A stretch of DNA of 64,000 nucleotides from Rhynchopus sp. YZ270_cl-10 (GCA_964035575.1 OZ037843.1:62001-126000), one strand, 5' to 3'; shown: positions 26,678 through 36,995, counted from the first letter of the stretch. Numbers and translations are program-made. The notes: generated by a model from the letters alone, not told the origin.

Positions 26678-27390
26678 TCTGATAAACAAAGAAACGAAAT
26701 CAAACGAAACAGAATTTTTTCGTTGATTGCACCGAATTTTTGTGGAAAAACCAAGACAATTATACCCGCCAACTGATCTTGATAACTTGATAAAAGGAAA
26801 GAAGGCTTATTTTCGTTGAACGCAGCCCAAAAGGTGAAATCCTGATGTGTCGCAAAGTGAAATGATGTGAAAAAGAAATGGATAAGTCGTTAACAAGTCA
26901 AATGTTGGCTTTCTTTTTTTGTCTGGTTTCTAAACACACTTCGTGGAGGGGAAAAAAGTGAGCAGGGACAAAATCAAAAAAAATTATGTTGATAAGTTGT
27001 GTCGTGTTTACGTCGGTCTCACCCAAAAAACTCGGGAACAGCTCTCGTGCATAGTTCCTCCCCCTACGACTTTTGCAAGGCAGTTTGTCTCAAAACAAGA
27101 ATGAATGAAATGAACAAATTTGATACACTATACTTTCCAATAGACGCTAGTGGTATATTAGAAGCAGGATTGCTGAAAAAGAAAACAGACCCTGAAGGCA
27201 CGAAAAAAAAAAATGCTCCGCATACCGGACGATACATACCCCTCCATCGGTTCGAGCAGTCAACACCTTCATAGAGTTTCAGGAGGAACGGACCCCCTCG
27301 GATGCAGTTTATAGTCCAGCCCAGGACCTTAGATTAAACAATAGAGAAATACAAATAAGAAAGTAAAAGGAAGAAAAGTTTTTAAGATAG
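26678..27390. other. Intergenic, contains a dispersed repeat
   Basis: No gene is recognised. The right half includes the first copy of a dispersed repeat (27170-27335); the left half is AT-rich with nothing distinctive. Confidence 0.5.
27170..27335. repeat. Dispersed repeat G, copy 1
   Basis: It shares TTGCTGAAAAA, GACCCTGAAGGCAC, ATCGGTTCGAGC and CTTCATAGAGTTTC with 28368-28545 in the same order, with an internal length difference of about 40 bp. ATCGGTTCGAGC resembles a Pol III B box, so a tRNA-derived SINE is possible. I could not find a matching A box. Confidence 0.55.
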
Positions 27391-27625
27391 AACCTAAGCC
27401 TCTCTGTGCTTAGTCACCTTAGGTCACATTCGTTATCGCAGTAGCAACAGCTGCGCGAGAACGAAACAACAGACGTTGACAAATAAATGAAACAACAAAA
27501 TCCTACAGGACAGAAGGGAAGCACAATTTTTATTCCGTATTCCGAGTCCTGCGACCGTACAGATTTTTTGGAGGCAGAGAACCGGAACAAAGAAAAAAAA
27601 TTGCTTCCCAGGAATCCCTAAAAAA
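27391..27625. repeat. Dispersed repeat E, copy 1
   Basis: Begins CCTAAGCCTCTCTGTGCTTAG and includes ACATTCGTTATCGCAGTAGC and ATCCTACAGGACAGAAGGG. A longer, rearranged copy lies at 33560-33935. Each copy lies near an EGF gene. Confidence 0.7.
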
Positions 27626-27734
27626 TGCGAAAAAAAGGGAGGGAGAGGAGCTACCGGAAAAAATGATTTATTGTTATTTTGTAACAATAAATGGGAAAAA
27701 CGAGCCTTCCTAAAAGAAGATTGAAACAAAGTGA

Positions 27735-27800
27735 AGTTATTAATGCAGGCATCTCCGACTGACCCACGTACGTTGCCAGCCATCCGGATGAAAGCACAAG
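27735..27800. repeat. Dispersed repeat F, copy 1
   Basis: About 60 bp around TCCGACTGACCCACGTACG and CCAGCCATCCGGATGAA. It recurs at 33085-33150 with a few differences. Confidence 0.65.
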
Positions 27801-28608
27801 TACCCTGCGGCCAACAACAGAAGATGTAAAAAGGAAACCTAATGACTGGCCCGTACCGTAAGAGAACGAGGGCGGTTCACAACCGCTCGACAGCCGGCGG
27901 CCCACCTTCCGTTGAAGAGTTGTGAGCTTACAGGTACTGCAGTTCGCTGCACCCAACGCTTGGTGCACGATAGTCTACACAAGAGAGCAGAAACCCAAAA
28001 ACACAAAAAGGGGTGGGCGGGGGGGTCACAACATCTCTCTCTTGGCGCCCCATGCTGTACCGACAGTTGGGCCTCACCCTTTCTCTTAGGGATATACATG
28101 GACGTCCTTACAGGCAGCACACCGTAACCCAAAGGCGTGGCAGAGAGACTCCGCAGAGCGACTCTGGCCTGACCGCTGGCCATTTATGCTCCGGGTGCGA
28201 GCACCCATCATAGCATAGGGGGGCCAGCCTGACCCAGCATTTATATACCCTGCCAGGGTGAACTTGCATAAAAGAGGGCAGGGGCGTTTAGACCCTGAGG
28301 ACTAGGGGAAGTCCCGCATACCCCAACAGAAAGACAAAGGCTATGCACTGGTGATAAAGGAGAGGCAGGGTTGCTGAAAAACAAAAAGACCCTGAAGGCA
28401 CAAAAACGCCCCGCATACCCCTCCTCGCCTCCTGTTTTGTAATCTCTCAGGTAGGAGACATCGGTTCGAGCGGTCAACACCTTCATAGAGTTTCTGGAGG
28501 AACGGACCCCCGGATGCAATTTAAGGTCCAGCCCAGGACCTAAAAAAGGAAAAATGATGGTAAAAATATTTTAAAAACGTTGGAGTCCCTCGGGAGGTTT
28601 CTGAAACC
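27801..28608. other. Intergenic 3' flank of EGF gene 1
   Basis: No gene is recognised. There is a compact dyad TATGCT..GGTGCGAGCACC..AGCATA at 28186-28218 and the second copy of repeat G (28368-28545). The last 40 bases match the 3' flanks of the other EGF genes. Confidence 0.5.
28368..28545. repeat. Dispersed repeat G, copy 2
   Basis: Second copy of the 27170-27335 repeat in direct orientation. It ends at GTCCAGCCCAGGACCT, just before the EGF gene cassette. Confidence 0.55.
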
Positions 28609-30200
28609 TTAAAATCTATATTGGTCTTCACCCCTCTGAGTTTTCAACCTTCGGAGGCTTCTTGTAGTACTGAAATAAAACTCGAGAGAGAAGATATTCG
28701 CAAGATGCTTTGTGACCACACCCTGCCAGTAGCGAATCATTCCTTGGTCCCCACAATCCGTGGTGACGTTGTACTCAGCCTCACACAGGCACTTCCCGCC
28801 TGCATCACATTCACCATGACCGTGGCACGTCACATCGTCGGTGCAATAAACATCACAATCATGACCGTAATAATGAGGCAGGCATTTTTGACAGTTTGTG
28901 TCCTCATCGAACCCTTGGTCACAATCGCATCCAAGCTTGGCGTCATTGTATGACCCTCGCGCGTTGCACATGATGTCACTGCACGTAGTAGCAGGGTCGC
29001 AGTGAAATTCGCATGCAGGACCAACCCAGCCGTCGTTGCATTTGCATTTGGACACATCACCTTCGCATCTGCCGTTCCCGCTGCAGGTAAGCGAAGGACT
29101 GCAGGCGCAGGCTGCGCCTTTCCAATGTACCCAATCACCGTCGCAAGTGCACGCAGTCAAAGCTCCTGTCGCGTCGCATTTCCCTTGGCTGCATTGCGCA
29201 TCGTCGCAAAACACTTCACAATGCGGACCATACCAATCGTCATCACAGAGGCAGGGCAGGCCTAAGGTGTTGTGGTCGCAATACCCGTTGTTGCTGCAGA
29301 ACGTACGGCACGTCTTGTCGCAGGAGTTGCCAATCCAGCCAGGGTTGCAGACACAGCTGAACGTGTCGTCGCAATGCTGGTTCTGTCCACAGTGTTGGTC
29401 TGTGTAGCATACACCTTGTGAGGCACACGGCGTTCCAGGGGTGCATGGGATGTTGCAGTATACCCCGGTCCAACCAGTGCTGCATGCGCAGGCGGATGTG
29501 AGTGGATCGCACGTCCCGTGGCCGTGGCATGTCTCTGAAGGGCTGCAGGCGCAGCTCAGACCAACCCAACCTGGGGTACAGATGCAGTCGGAATTCTCAC
29601 ATTGTCCGTTCCCGTTGCATGTCTCTGAAGGGCTGCAGGCGCAGTCGTCTCCTGTCCAGTCGCCAGGACACCGGCAAGAGTTGTCGTAACATAAGGACTT
29701 CGCCCCTGGGCACTCAGCATCGGAAGTGCACCTCTGAGAACGAACTGCCCACAGCATCGCCAAACCCACAAAGGAGCGCAACATCGTTGTGCCGCTGTCC
29801 AAATGCGAGAAAAGGTGTTGAACCTGCGATGTGAAGGTGTGTGTGTGGTAGGTACTGAGTAAAAGCTCAAACGGCCATTTTAATACGCATATTTGTTCCG
29901 CACGCATAATACTGTGAAAACCAGTTGAACAATCCCAGCATGACAGAGCAGGAGGTCATTTGACCACTTTCCTGGATGCCAGGAAAGGGGAAGATGATTT
30001 TCGCGTCGAAGGCATCCTCAAGGTGATCTCAAAAACAGTTGGGTAGGGGTGGCTTTTATTGTTTTCCATTTTAAAATGATTTTTGTAGCAAAACCAAGCC
30101 ATGCAATAGGCAGGGGAAGGGACCGAGGTCTCTTCGCGTGGGCCATTCAACAGGGGAAGTGTGGGTGGAAAAAGAGATAGGGCAAAACACCTCTGATTTG
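28575..30200. repeat. EGF-gene cassette, copy 1 (segmental duplication)
   Basis: Coding region, about 35 bp of 3' flank and about 400 bp of 5' flank match 31452-32985 in direct orientation. The shared 5' flank runs through GCATGACAGAGCAGGAGGTC to AAAACACCTCTGATTTGC and then stops abruptly. Copy 3 at 45655 shares the 5' flank only as far as CTTTCCTGGATGCCA. Confidence 0.8.
28609..29784 (-). CDS. Secreted protein of tandem EGF-like modules, copy 1 (391 aa)
   Basis: Signal peptide MLRSFVGLAMLWAVRS is followed by about ten cysteine-rich modules spaced as in EGF/tenascin repeats, for example CACSPSETCNGNGQC, then CICTPGWVGLSC, and later CVCNPGWIGNSC and CKCNDGWVGPAC. No transmembrane segment or GPI-like tail is visible, so secretion to the surface or medium is likely. 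Such proteins bind partners or matrix; the ligand is unknown. The frame is open 41 codons further, but copy 2 is frameshifted there and a good signal peptide begins at this ATG, which all copies share. The C-terminal tail after the last cysteine (YWQGVVTKHLANIFSLEF) is not EGF-like. It is part of a cassette duplicated at 31452-32985 and 45655-47062. Confidence 0.85.
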   Translation of the reverse strand: MLRSFVGLAMLWAVRSQRCTSDAECPGAKSLCYDNSCRCPGDWTGDDCACSPSETCNGNGQCENSDCICTPGWVGLSCACSPSETCHGHGTCDPLTSACACSTGWTGVYCNIPCTPGTPCASQGVCYTDQHCGQNQHCDDTFSCVCNPGWIGNSCDKTCRTFCSNNGYCDHNTLGLPCLCDDDWYGPHCEVFCDDAQCSQGKCDATGALTACTCDGDWVHWKGAACACSPSLTCSGNGRCEGDVSKCKCNDGWVGPACEFHCDPATTCSDIMCNARGSYNDAKLGCDCDQGFDEDTNCQKCLPHYYGHDCDVYCTDDVTCHGHGECDAGGKCLCEAEYNVTTDCGDQGMIRYWQGVVTKHLANIFSLEFYFSTTRSLRRLKTQRGEDQYRF

Positions 30201-31451
30201 CCTGTTCCCCCCTGCCCTATGTAGCACAACAACAACAAGCAAACCCTTAAAGTGCGAGAGATGAAACACAGAAAGGGAGAAAGTGGAAACGGTATACTCT
30301 AATTACATCCGAAGAACGTGTCTTTTCATTTCCAGGCTCGTACAAAAAAGTGAAGTTGATGCTGATAACGGCGTATGACGTGGGTAGCGTACCAACTAAA
30401 CAAAAGATGAAAGGGGTTTTTATTATTTCTTGGATATAAAAGAGAAAAAAACAAGAGTGCAGTGCACGATAAGCAAGACTTGGGTGCGCCTCTCTCGACT
30501 GAAAAAGGGGTCTGCCCGTCCTACTGAAATCATGCACAAATATTCAGAATTTTTTTAAGATAATTTTTTTAAGATAATTCCCTGTGTATTTTCCTTAAGG
30601 AAAATACAGGCAAAAATCCAGGTAAAAATCACTTTGTACAGACTATGCCTGGCGGGCACAGGGTGTGTCAAAACCAAAAAAAAATTGCTCGAATGGACGT
30701 TTCTGGGTTCCGGCATCTAGAGTCAAAAAAAATCTATTTTTTTTTCGCGAAATTTTTTGACTTAACACTGGTTGTGCTTAGAAAACCCGAATTTTTTACC
30801 CTTGAAAAGTGCATTTGAGGAAGTCACAATGCGTCAAAACGAAAAGGTCGTTTTTGGCACTTTTAAAACCGGGCTCCGCTGAGTTCACCATATTTTTGCT
30901 CGATTTATTTAGTGGAGTAACTATTACTTTATCGTATGTGTGGACAAAAATTTGGGACGGAGCGTAAATGAATCACTTGATCATCGTTTTGCACATGATT
31001 TTTTGAGTCGGTTGCAGAAATCATCTCTCATGATTTCTGAATCGGTAGAGTTGGCTAGCCGAAAACAAAAGGACTGATATTTAGTTGTCAATATTCGTTC
31101 ATTTTTGATAAATTGTTGGAGTAGTGTAGTTGCCTCGGTTGTGTTGCCACAGTTGTGCAATCTCCACTGTCAATGTTTTTTTTTGTTTTGTTTTCTTCCT
31201 TTTTATGTACTAAGATGTTCTGTCTGCTCACCGAGAAAGAGTGACTTAAAGAGTCTTGGTCTTAGCTGTCTTCTATACGTAGTGTATTCCGTGCAATAAT
31301 TGCTACCAATCCAAACCAATACTAGTCACATCCTGTTTGTGTACCATCTATTAGTGTAGCCACCCTAGAGCGTGCTCCACTATATTCTGATGCCTGCGCG
31401 AACAGATGAGAAAGATTCAGTTGGGAAAAAGTAAGCTTGCATCTCTTTATT
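30201..31451. other. Intergenic between EGF cassettes 1 and 2
   Basis: No gene seen. It contains a perfect 24-bp palindrome at 30585-30608 (TGTATTTTCCTT and complement) next to duplicated TTTTTTTAAGATAATT words. Near 31345-31383 lies the dispersed motif TAGCCACCCTAGAGCGTGCT, which recurs at 45078 (inverted) and 52903. Confidence 0.5.
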
Positions 31452-31486
31452 GTAACGTTGGAGTCCCTCAGGAGGTTTTTGAAACC

Positions 31487-32572
31487 TTAAAATCTATATT
31501 GGTCTTCACCCCTCTGAGTTTTCAACCTTCGGAGGCTTCTTGTAGTACTGAAATAGAACTCGAGAGAGAAGATATTCGCAAGATGCTTTGTGACCACACC
31601 CTGCCAGTAGCGAATCATTCCTTGGTCCCCACAATCCGTGGTGACGTTGTACTCAGCCTCACACAGGCACTTCCCGCCTGCATCACATTCACCATGACCG
31701 TGGCACGTCACGTCGTCGGTGCAATAAACATCACAATCATGACCGTAATAATGAGGCAGGCATTTTTGACAGTTTGTGTCCTCATCGAACCCTTGGTCAC
31801 AATCGCATCCAAGCTTGGCGTCATTGTATGACCCTCGCGCGTTGCACATGATGTCACTGCACGTAGTAGCAGGGTCGCAGTGAAATTCGCATGCAGGACC
31901 AACCCAGCCGTCGTTGCATTTGCATTTGGACACATCACCTTCGCATCTGCCGTTCCCGCTGCAGGTAAGCGAAGGACTGCAGGCGCAGGCTGCGCCTTTC
32001 CAATGTACCCAATCACCGTCGCAAGTGCACGCAGTCAAAGCTCCTGTCGCGTCGCATTTCCCTTGGCTGCATTGCGCATCGTCGCAAAACACTTCACAAT
32101 GCGGACCATACCAATCGTCATCACAGAGGCAGGGCAGGCCTAAGGTGTTGTGGTCGCAATACCCGTTGTTGCTGCAGAACGTACGGCACGTCTTGTCGCA
32201 GGAGTTGCCAATCCAGCCAGGGTTGCAGACACAGCTGAACGTGTCGTCGCAATGCTGGTTCTGTCCACAGTGTTGGTCTGTGTAGCATACACCTTGTGAG
32301 GCACACGGCGTTCCAGAGGTGCATGGGATGTTGCAGTATACCCCGGTCCAACCAGTGCTGCATGCGCAGGCGGATGTGAGTGGATCGCACGTCCCGTGGC
32401 CGTGGCATGTCTCTGAAGGGCTGCAGGCGCAGTCGTCTCCTGTCCAGTCGCCACGACACCGGCAAGAGTTGTCGTAACATAAGGACTTCGCCCCTGGGCA
32501 CTCAGCATCGGAAGTGCACCTCTGAGAACGAACTGCCCACAGCATCGCCAAACCCACAAAGGAGCGCAACAT
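31487..32572 (-). CDS. Secreted protein of tandem EGF-like modules, copy 2 (361 aa)
   Basis: Near-identical to copy 1 but lacks exactly 30 residues, one EGF module (CACSPSETCNGNGQC to PGWVGLS), so CRGDWTGDD runs straight into the following CACSPSETCHGHG. The two modules in copy 1 begin with the same word of about 26 bp (TGAAGGGCTGCAGGCGCAG on the plus strand), so loss by recombination between them is the simple explanation. Signal peptide, remaining modules and tail are unchanged. The start is the shared ATG of the signal peptide. Confidence 0.85.
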   Translation of the reverse strand: MLRSFVGLAMLWAVRSQRCTSDAECPGAKSLCYDNSCRCRGDWTGDDCACSPSETCHGHGTCDPLTSACACSTGWTGVYCNIPCTSGTPCASQGVCYTDQHCGQNQHCDDTFSCVCNPGWIGNSCDKTCRTFCSNNGYCDHNTLGLPCLCDDDWYGPHCEVFCDDAQCSQGKCDATGALTACTCDGDWVHWKGAACACSPSLTCSGNGRCEGDVSKCKCNDGWVGPACEFHCDPATTCSDIMCNARGSYNDAKLGCDCDQGFDEDTNCQKCLPHYYGHDCDVYCTDDVTCHGHGECDAGGKCLCEAEYNVTTDCGDQGMIRYWQGVVTKHLANIFSLEFYFSTTRSLRRLKTQRGEDQYRF

Positions 32573-33559
32573 CGTTGTGCCGCTGTCCAAATGCGAGAAA
32601 AGGTGTTGAACCTGCGATGTGAAGGTGTGTGTGTGGTGGGTACTGAGGAAAACTCAAACGGCCATTTTAATACGCATATTTGTTCCGCACGCATAATACT
32701 GTGAAAACCAGTTGAACAATCCCAGCATGACAGAGCAGGAGGTCATTTGACCACTTTCCTGGATGCCAGGAAAGGGGAAGATGATTTTCGCGTCGAAGGC
32801 ATCCTCAAGGTGATCTCAAAAACAGTTGGGTAGGGGTGGCTTTTATTGTTTTCCATTTTAAAATGATTTTTCGTAGCAAAACCAAGCCATGCAATAGGCA
32901 GGGGAAGGGACCGAGGTCTCTTCGCGTGGGCCATTCAACAGGGGAAGTGTGGGTGGAAAAAGAGATAGGGCAAAACACCTCTGATTTGCAGCCAGTGAAG
33001 ATCCTGCTACCTAGAAAGGGGGGGGTTAGAACACCCGGGTTGTTGTTTTGCGGGGAAAACTGAACTAACATTTTGCAATAGTAGTTGGTGATAGCAGACA
33101 CCTCCGACTGACCCACGTACGATGCCAGCCATCCGGATGAACAGCATAAGAAGGAAGAACTATTCATAATTTTACGGTAATTATAACCCCATACTTACAC
33201 GCAGGTGGTTTATGTCACGAGCGGGTATTAACCCAAACGAGTGACATAAACCCACCTAAGTGCAATTAGGGGGGGATAATTACCAATTATGACGAGTACA
33301 AAAAGTTACAGTATCTATAGAGTGGGGGTAGTAAATTGCAACCACACATCCTACTTTTCCCCACAAACAGTAAAACAATAAAAACAATAAAGACAAAAGG
33401 GAGAGGTTGTGATCCAACACCTCTACCGAAAAATTTAGGGGTTTTGGCATTTCGCCACGATTCTGGAAAAATCGATGGCGATAGCGAACGCCCTGAATGC
33501 AACATTATTTTTACTACGAGGGTAATAAAATGAAAGCAAAAAGGAAGGAATGTTTATAA

Positions 33560-33935
33560 TGTGGCCCTAAGCCTCTCTGTGCTTAGTCTGATTAGATTAC
33601 TTTTTTCCTGTGCTTAGTCACCTTTGATCACATTCGTTATCGCAGTAGCAACAGCTGCGCGATAACGAAACAACAGACGTTGACAAATAAATGACCAACA
33701 AAATCCTACAGGACAGAAGGGAAGCACAATTTTGTTTTTGTTTTTTTTTTCATACTCCGAGTCCTTGCGCGCGGACAGATTTTTGTCAAATTTGAGAAGA
33801 TTAACTTGGGAAAAAGTATTCTTGTACTCTTTCTTGCTGATCGTTCTTTTACATTGCCTGCGTGCGTACAGATTTTTTGGAGGCTGAGAACCTGAACAAA
33901 GAAAAAGATGTTGTGCTTCCCAGGAATCCCTACAC
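33560..33935. repeat. Dispersed repeat E, copy 2
   Basis: Longer relative of 27391-27625. It carries the same CCTAAGCCTCTCTGTGCTTAG start, ACATTCGTTATCGCAGTAGC and CTTCCCAGGAATCCCT end. Two internal stretches (about 33583-33610 and 33785-33865) are absent from copy 1. Confidence 0.65.
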
Positions 33936-33984
33936 GGTGCGGTCTGTCGTGCTTGGAGTGTGTAAATAACGGACTTACCCCCTG

Positions 33985-34110
33985 AGTCCGACAGTCGGAC
34001 CCCCTGAGTCCGACAGACGGACTCAGGGGTCCGTCTGTCGGACTCTGGAGTCCGACAGACGGACTCTGGAGTCCGACTGTCGGACTCTGGGGTCCGACAG
34101 TCGGACCCAA
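33985..34110. repeat. Palindromic GTCCGAC / GTCGGAC array, left
   Basis: A run of about twelve alternating GTCCGAC and GTCGGAC words joined by CCCTGAGT, TCTGGAG or similar, giving several overlapping perfect dyads such as GTCCGACAGTCGGAC. A matching array lies at 44895-45030. It is followed by a poly-A/poly-T palindrome at 34107-34160. Confidence 0.75.
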
Positions 34111-34243
34111 AAAAAAAAAATTTTTTTTTTTTGGGCCGAAAAAAAAAATTTTTTTTTTCATAGTGTGAGAACGATCGTGACGGTTTTTTTCAAGATCTTG
34201 AACTTTTTTTCAAGATCTTGACATTTTTTTTTTTTATATCACA

Positions 34244-35712
34244 TGTGAAAATGACTTTTTGCTGGGATCCTTCACAAACGGGGCGTGAAATAAAGTGAGC
34301 TTTTTTTCACGCTTGCTCTTAGTAATTTCGCTGGAGGCGTGAAAAAAAGTTTCACTGGCGTGAAAAAAAGTTTCACTGTTTTCTGTCAGTCACAAAACCA
34401 CACACTCCACCCTACAAATCATGCCAAGGACCAAGAAGAAGGAGGCTATGGAGGATCTGTATGAGACCGAGCTTCTGGCAGGGTTGAAGTCAAGCACTGC
34501 ATACAAAACGGAGTGGAATAAGTTTTTACAACACAATAAAATCACGGGGCGGAAGCAGCCAAGAGAAGAACATGTGGTCTCTTACTTGACACACCTGCGC
34601 GAAGAACGCAGCTACAAAGCCAGCTCATTATGGTCGTGCTACTCTAAGCTCAACTTTATGTTCAAGACGGAGTTCGACTTTTCACTAAAGGAGTACCACC
34701 GCATCGGGCTGTTGCTGAAGACCTGGGGAAGTGACGAATCGACGAAGAAGAGCAAGACGTTTTCGAAGGGAGAAGTGGAGATGTTTCTCAAGATGAGCGA
34801 GTTGAGCGACTGCTACTGGTGTGTCCGCAAGGCTTACGTCGCGGTGTGTTTTCTGTCGGGAATGAGATGCACAGAAGCACTGATGCTTGAGATGACAAAT
34901 TATCAGGAATCACCAGTGGGATACCTCTTCACGTACCAGCACTGTGCTAAGGTGAAAAAGGCCGACATGGAGCGTGGGAGGTTTGTGGTACCAAGAGACA
35001 GCATCTACTTTTGTGTGGTGGAGGAGTACCTGAACCGGCGCTCACCAGTTTCACAGGAGGGTCGCTTCTTCATCACTGGAACTAAGACGACAGCTGACAG
35101 AACTACTACTGGGACCTTTCGTGTGCAACCTCTTGGCATCAACAAAATGTACGGCATACCTGCAGAAGTCGCGAGGGTGCTTGCGCTGGACGGTTCGTAC
35201 ACTGGGCACAGCTTCCGCAGGTCTTCTGCGACTCAAGCCGCTGAGGCAGGAGCATCTATTGTACAGATGCAACGCCACTATGGGTGGGTCAGTCAGGCAA
35301 TGCCACAAAGGTACACCGAAGTCACACAGGCCGGTCAAGTTGCGATGTCACAGCTGTTGACACAGAACAACAGTCCCCCAACTCAGACGCCACAAGAAGT
35401 CAAGATTAACATCAATGTGCAACAGAACAAACCATGATCATGAGTGCAAAAAAAAAAAACCCCCCTTCTGTGATGCTCTATACACCTGCCCCCCCCCCTA
35501 CAGGCGAGATGAGTGGTGACATCTTGTAATTAGTACCAGTCATAGGAGGCATATATCAAAAAAAGTAACCCCTTCCCTGCTTTTGATTGATGTTCACATG
35601 TTCCCCTACTCTCATTCACACTCTCACTTACAGGTACCCACATTTTGTTCATAAAATCACTCTATTTTACGTCTCGTTTGTGAAGGATCCCAGCAAAAAT
35701 ATCATTTTCACT
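34244..35712 (+). mobile_element. Tyrosine-recombinase (Crypton-like) DNA transposon with terminal inverted repeats, copy 1
   Basis: A 1.47-kb unit bounded by imperfect inverted repeats of about 55 bp (34244-34298 and 35658-35712) sharing GCTGGGATCCTTCACAAACG and neighbouring TGAAAATGA words. It encodes one protein, the tyrosine recombinase at 34421-35437. No reverse transcriptase or other gene is present, which separates it from DIRS/Ngaro retroelements and points to a DNA-only YR transposon. The 5' leader has direct GGCGTGAAAAAAAGTTTCACT repeats. It is identical in protein to the inverted copy at 38931-40397. Confidence 0.75.
34421..35437 (+). CDS. Tyrosine recombinase / transposase (338 aa), copy 1
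   Basis: Catalyses DNA strand exchange through a covalent phosphotyrosine. The N-terminal part (about 10-105) resembles the SAM-like core-binding domain. The catalytic domain has the first Arg in SGMRCTEAL (R149), a possible Lys near 179-180, the H-x-x-R box in GHSFRR (H263, R266), a His/Trp position in RHYGW (H286/W289) and the nucleophile in RYTEVTQAG (Y298). The full set and usual length suggest an active enzyme. The tail NNSPPTQTP..VKININVQQNKP is low-complexity. The start is the only early ATG, just after the 5' leader. Crypton-type is my best class because no retroelement genes accompany it. Confidence 0.85.
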   Translation: MPRTKKKEAMEDLYETELLAGLKSSTAYKTEWNKFLQHNKITGRKQPREEHVVSYLTHLREERSYKASSLWSCYSKLNFMFKTEFDFSLKEYHRIGLLLKTWGSDESTKKSKTFSKGEVEMFLKMSELSDCYWCVRKAYVAVCFLSGMRCTEALMLEMTNYQESPVGYLFTYQHCAKVKKADMERGRFVVPRDSIYFCVVEEYLNRRSPVSQEGRFFITGTKTTADRTTTGTFRVQPLGINKMYGIPAEVARVLALDGSYTGHSFRRSSATQAAEAGASIVQMQRHYGWVSQAMPQRYTEVTQAGQVAMSQLLTQNNSPPTQTPQEVKININVQQNKP

Positions 35713-35726
35713 TGTAAAACAAAACT

Positions 35727-35894
35727 ACGTATTAGTTTGAAATAAAGTGCGTTTTTTCACTTCCACGTATTTTGTCTCACTCGTGCTCTATTATTGCCCT
35801 CGCCTGCGGCTCGGGCAATAAACTCTCACTCGTGAGCCAAAATTACGTGGGCGTGAAAAAAAGTGCACTTTATTTCACGCTAATAATTAGTTAT
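35727..35894. repeat. Hairpin module beside YR copy 1
   Basis: A 168-bp imperfect palindrome. Arms contain GAAATAAAGTGC and CACGTA words, and the centre is a GC-rich dyad around GCCCTCGCCTGCGGCTCGGG. It is followed by ACGATCGT words at 35897-35930. The same module flanks the inverted copy at about 38750-38917, and similar hairpins with GAGCGAAGCGAG-type centres occur at 41725-41895. Confidence 0.65.
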
Positions 35895-36995
35895 TTTTTC
35901 ACGATCGTTTTTTTTTTTCACGATCGTTTTTTTTTTTTCCCCTAGTAGTACAAGGGGCATGGGCGTGAAATGGGTGGCAAGGGAGAGTTTCTGGGTTCTA
36001 CTTGGACTTTTTTGACCGACTCTTTTCCTTGAAACGATTTTGTGGCGAATCTTTCAAATAAAGCAAAAATCGAGAACATTCTCACACCAGAATCCCCCCC
36101 AACGGATGTCGCCAGCGAGGCACTAAAACCAGAAAACCGTTTTTACCCATAGCAAGTGCCACTATAGTGGCGCACGAATGCCACACGTTGGTAGGGGTAA
36201 TGGGGTTCTACTCATTTTCGTAAAGACATTTTTTTTCTGTGTGACAAGAATAAGGCAAGAATCGACAACTTTCGTGAAAATGTCATATCGTTGGATGCTG
36301 GAGGGAGGTGGGTCAACCCTAGGAAAACGACTTTTTTTGGCGCTCACCCCCAAAATCACCCCCTGCCTCGTGACTTCGCCCTGCAAACAGAATTCTACTC
36401 AAAATCGTAAAATAAATTATATTTCGTAAGAATTGATGTCGATCTTTTAGATAAAGCCAAAATCGAGCAGTTTTGATGATTAGGTTAGTGCAGCCGTAAC
36501 AAGGAGAACACAGGGTAAAATCCCTTGGTTTTCCCTTGCTGTACTGTATGTGTTAAAAAGTGTGTATTGGTGTACGGGAGAGATGCGCGTTTAAAGTTGC
36601 AACATTTTTAGGCTGATTGACGTGGGCCTGGCATGCCCCATTTTTCACTTTTTACCACCGATTTAATTCGATCACCATCGAACACTGGGAAAATTTCTTG
36701 GTCAGTTTGGGGTATAACACGTGTATGACCTAATTTTAGGTGGTCAGAAGTGGAGTCTGACCCCCGTGCCCACATCATTTTTGAGCATGTTTTTTGGTTT
36801 TCCTCAGCACAACGTAGGAGAAGGCGAACTGTTTACAAGGAGGGACAGGGTCGAGCGTGAGTGGGTCACTGCAGTGGCTCACGATACACTGAACGGGTTT
36901 GCGGCTGGGAGGGAAACGTTTCCACTGTTACAGGCAAGTCACAAGGGGGTGGTGACTTGTGTGGGAGAAATGGGTACGGACAAGGCTGTATGCGT

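Larger units (their letters stand above)
33000..34243. other. Repeat-filled interval before the YR element
   Basis: Contains repeat F copy 2 (33085-33150), a hairpin with 12-bp stem GGTTTATGTCAC/GTGACATAAACC at about 33208-33251, and a CAATAAA-GACAAAAGGGAGAGG module at 33360-33412 like those in the giant-gene spacer. Repeat E copy 2 and the GTCCGAC array are listed separately. The short frames are not convincing genes. Confidence 0.5.

Noticed and set aside
27433-28183. Several 105-120 codon minus-strand frames before EGF gene 1
   Set aside because: They lie in dispersed repeats E and F and intervening non-coding DNA, with no domain, and the repeat copy at 33 kb does not preserve the frames.
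29036-29407. Plus-strand and alternative minus-strand frames over the EGF genes
   Set aside because: Shadows of cysteine-codon-rich DNA, repeated wherever the EGF gene is repeated.
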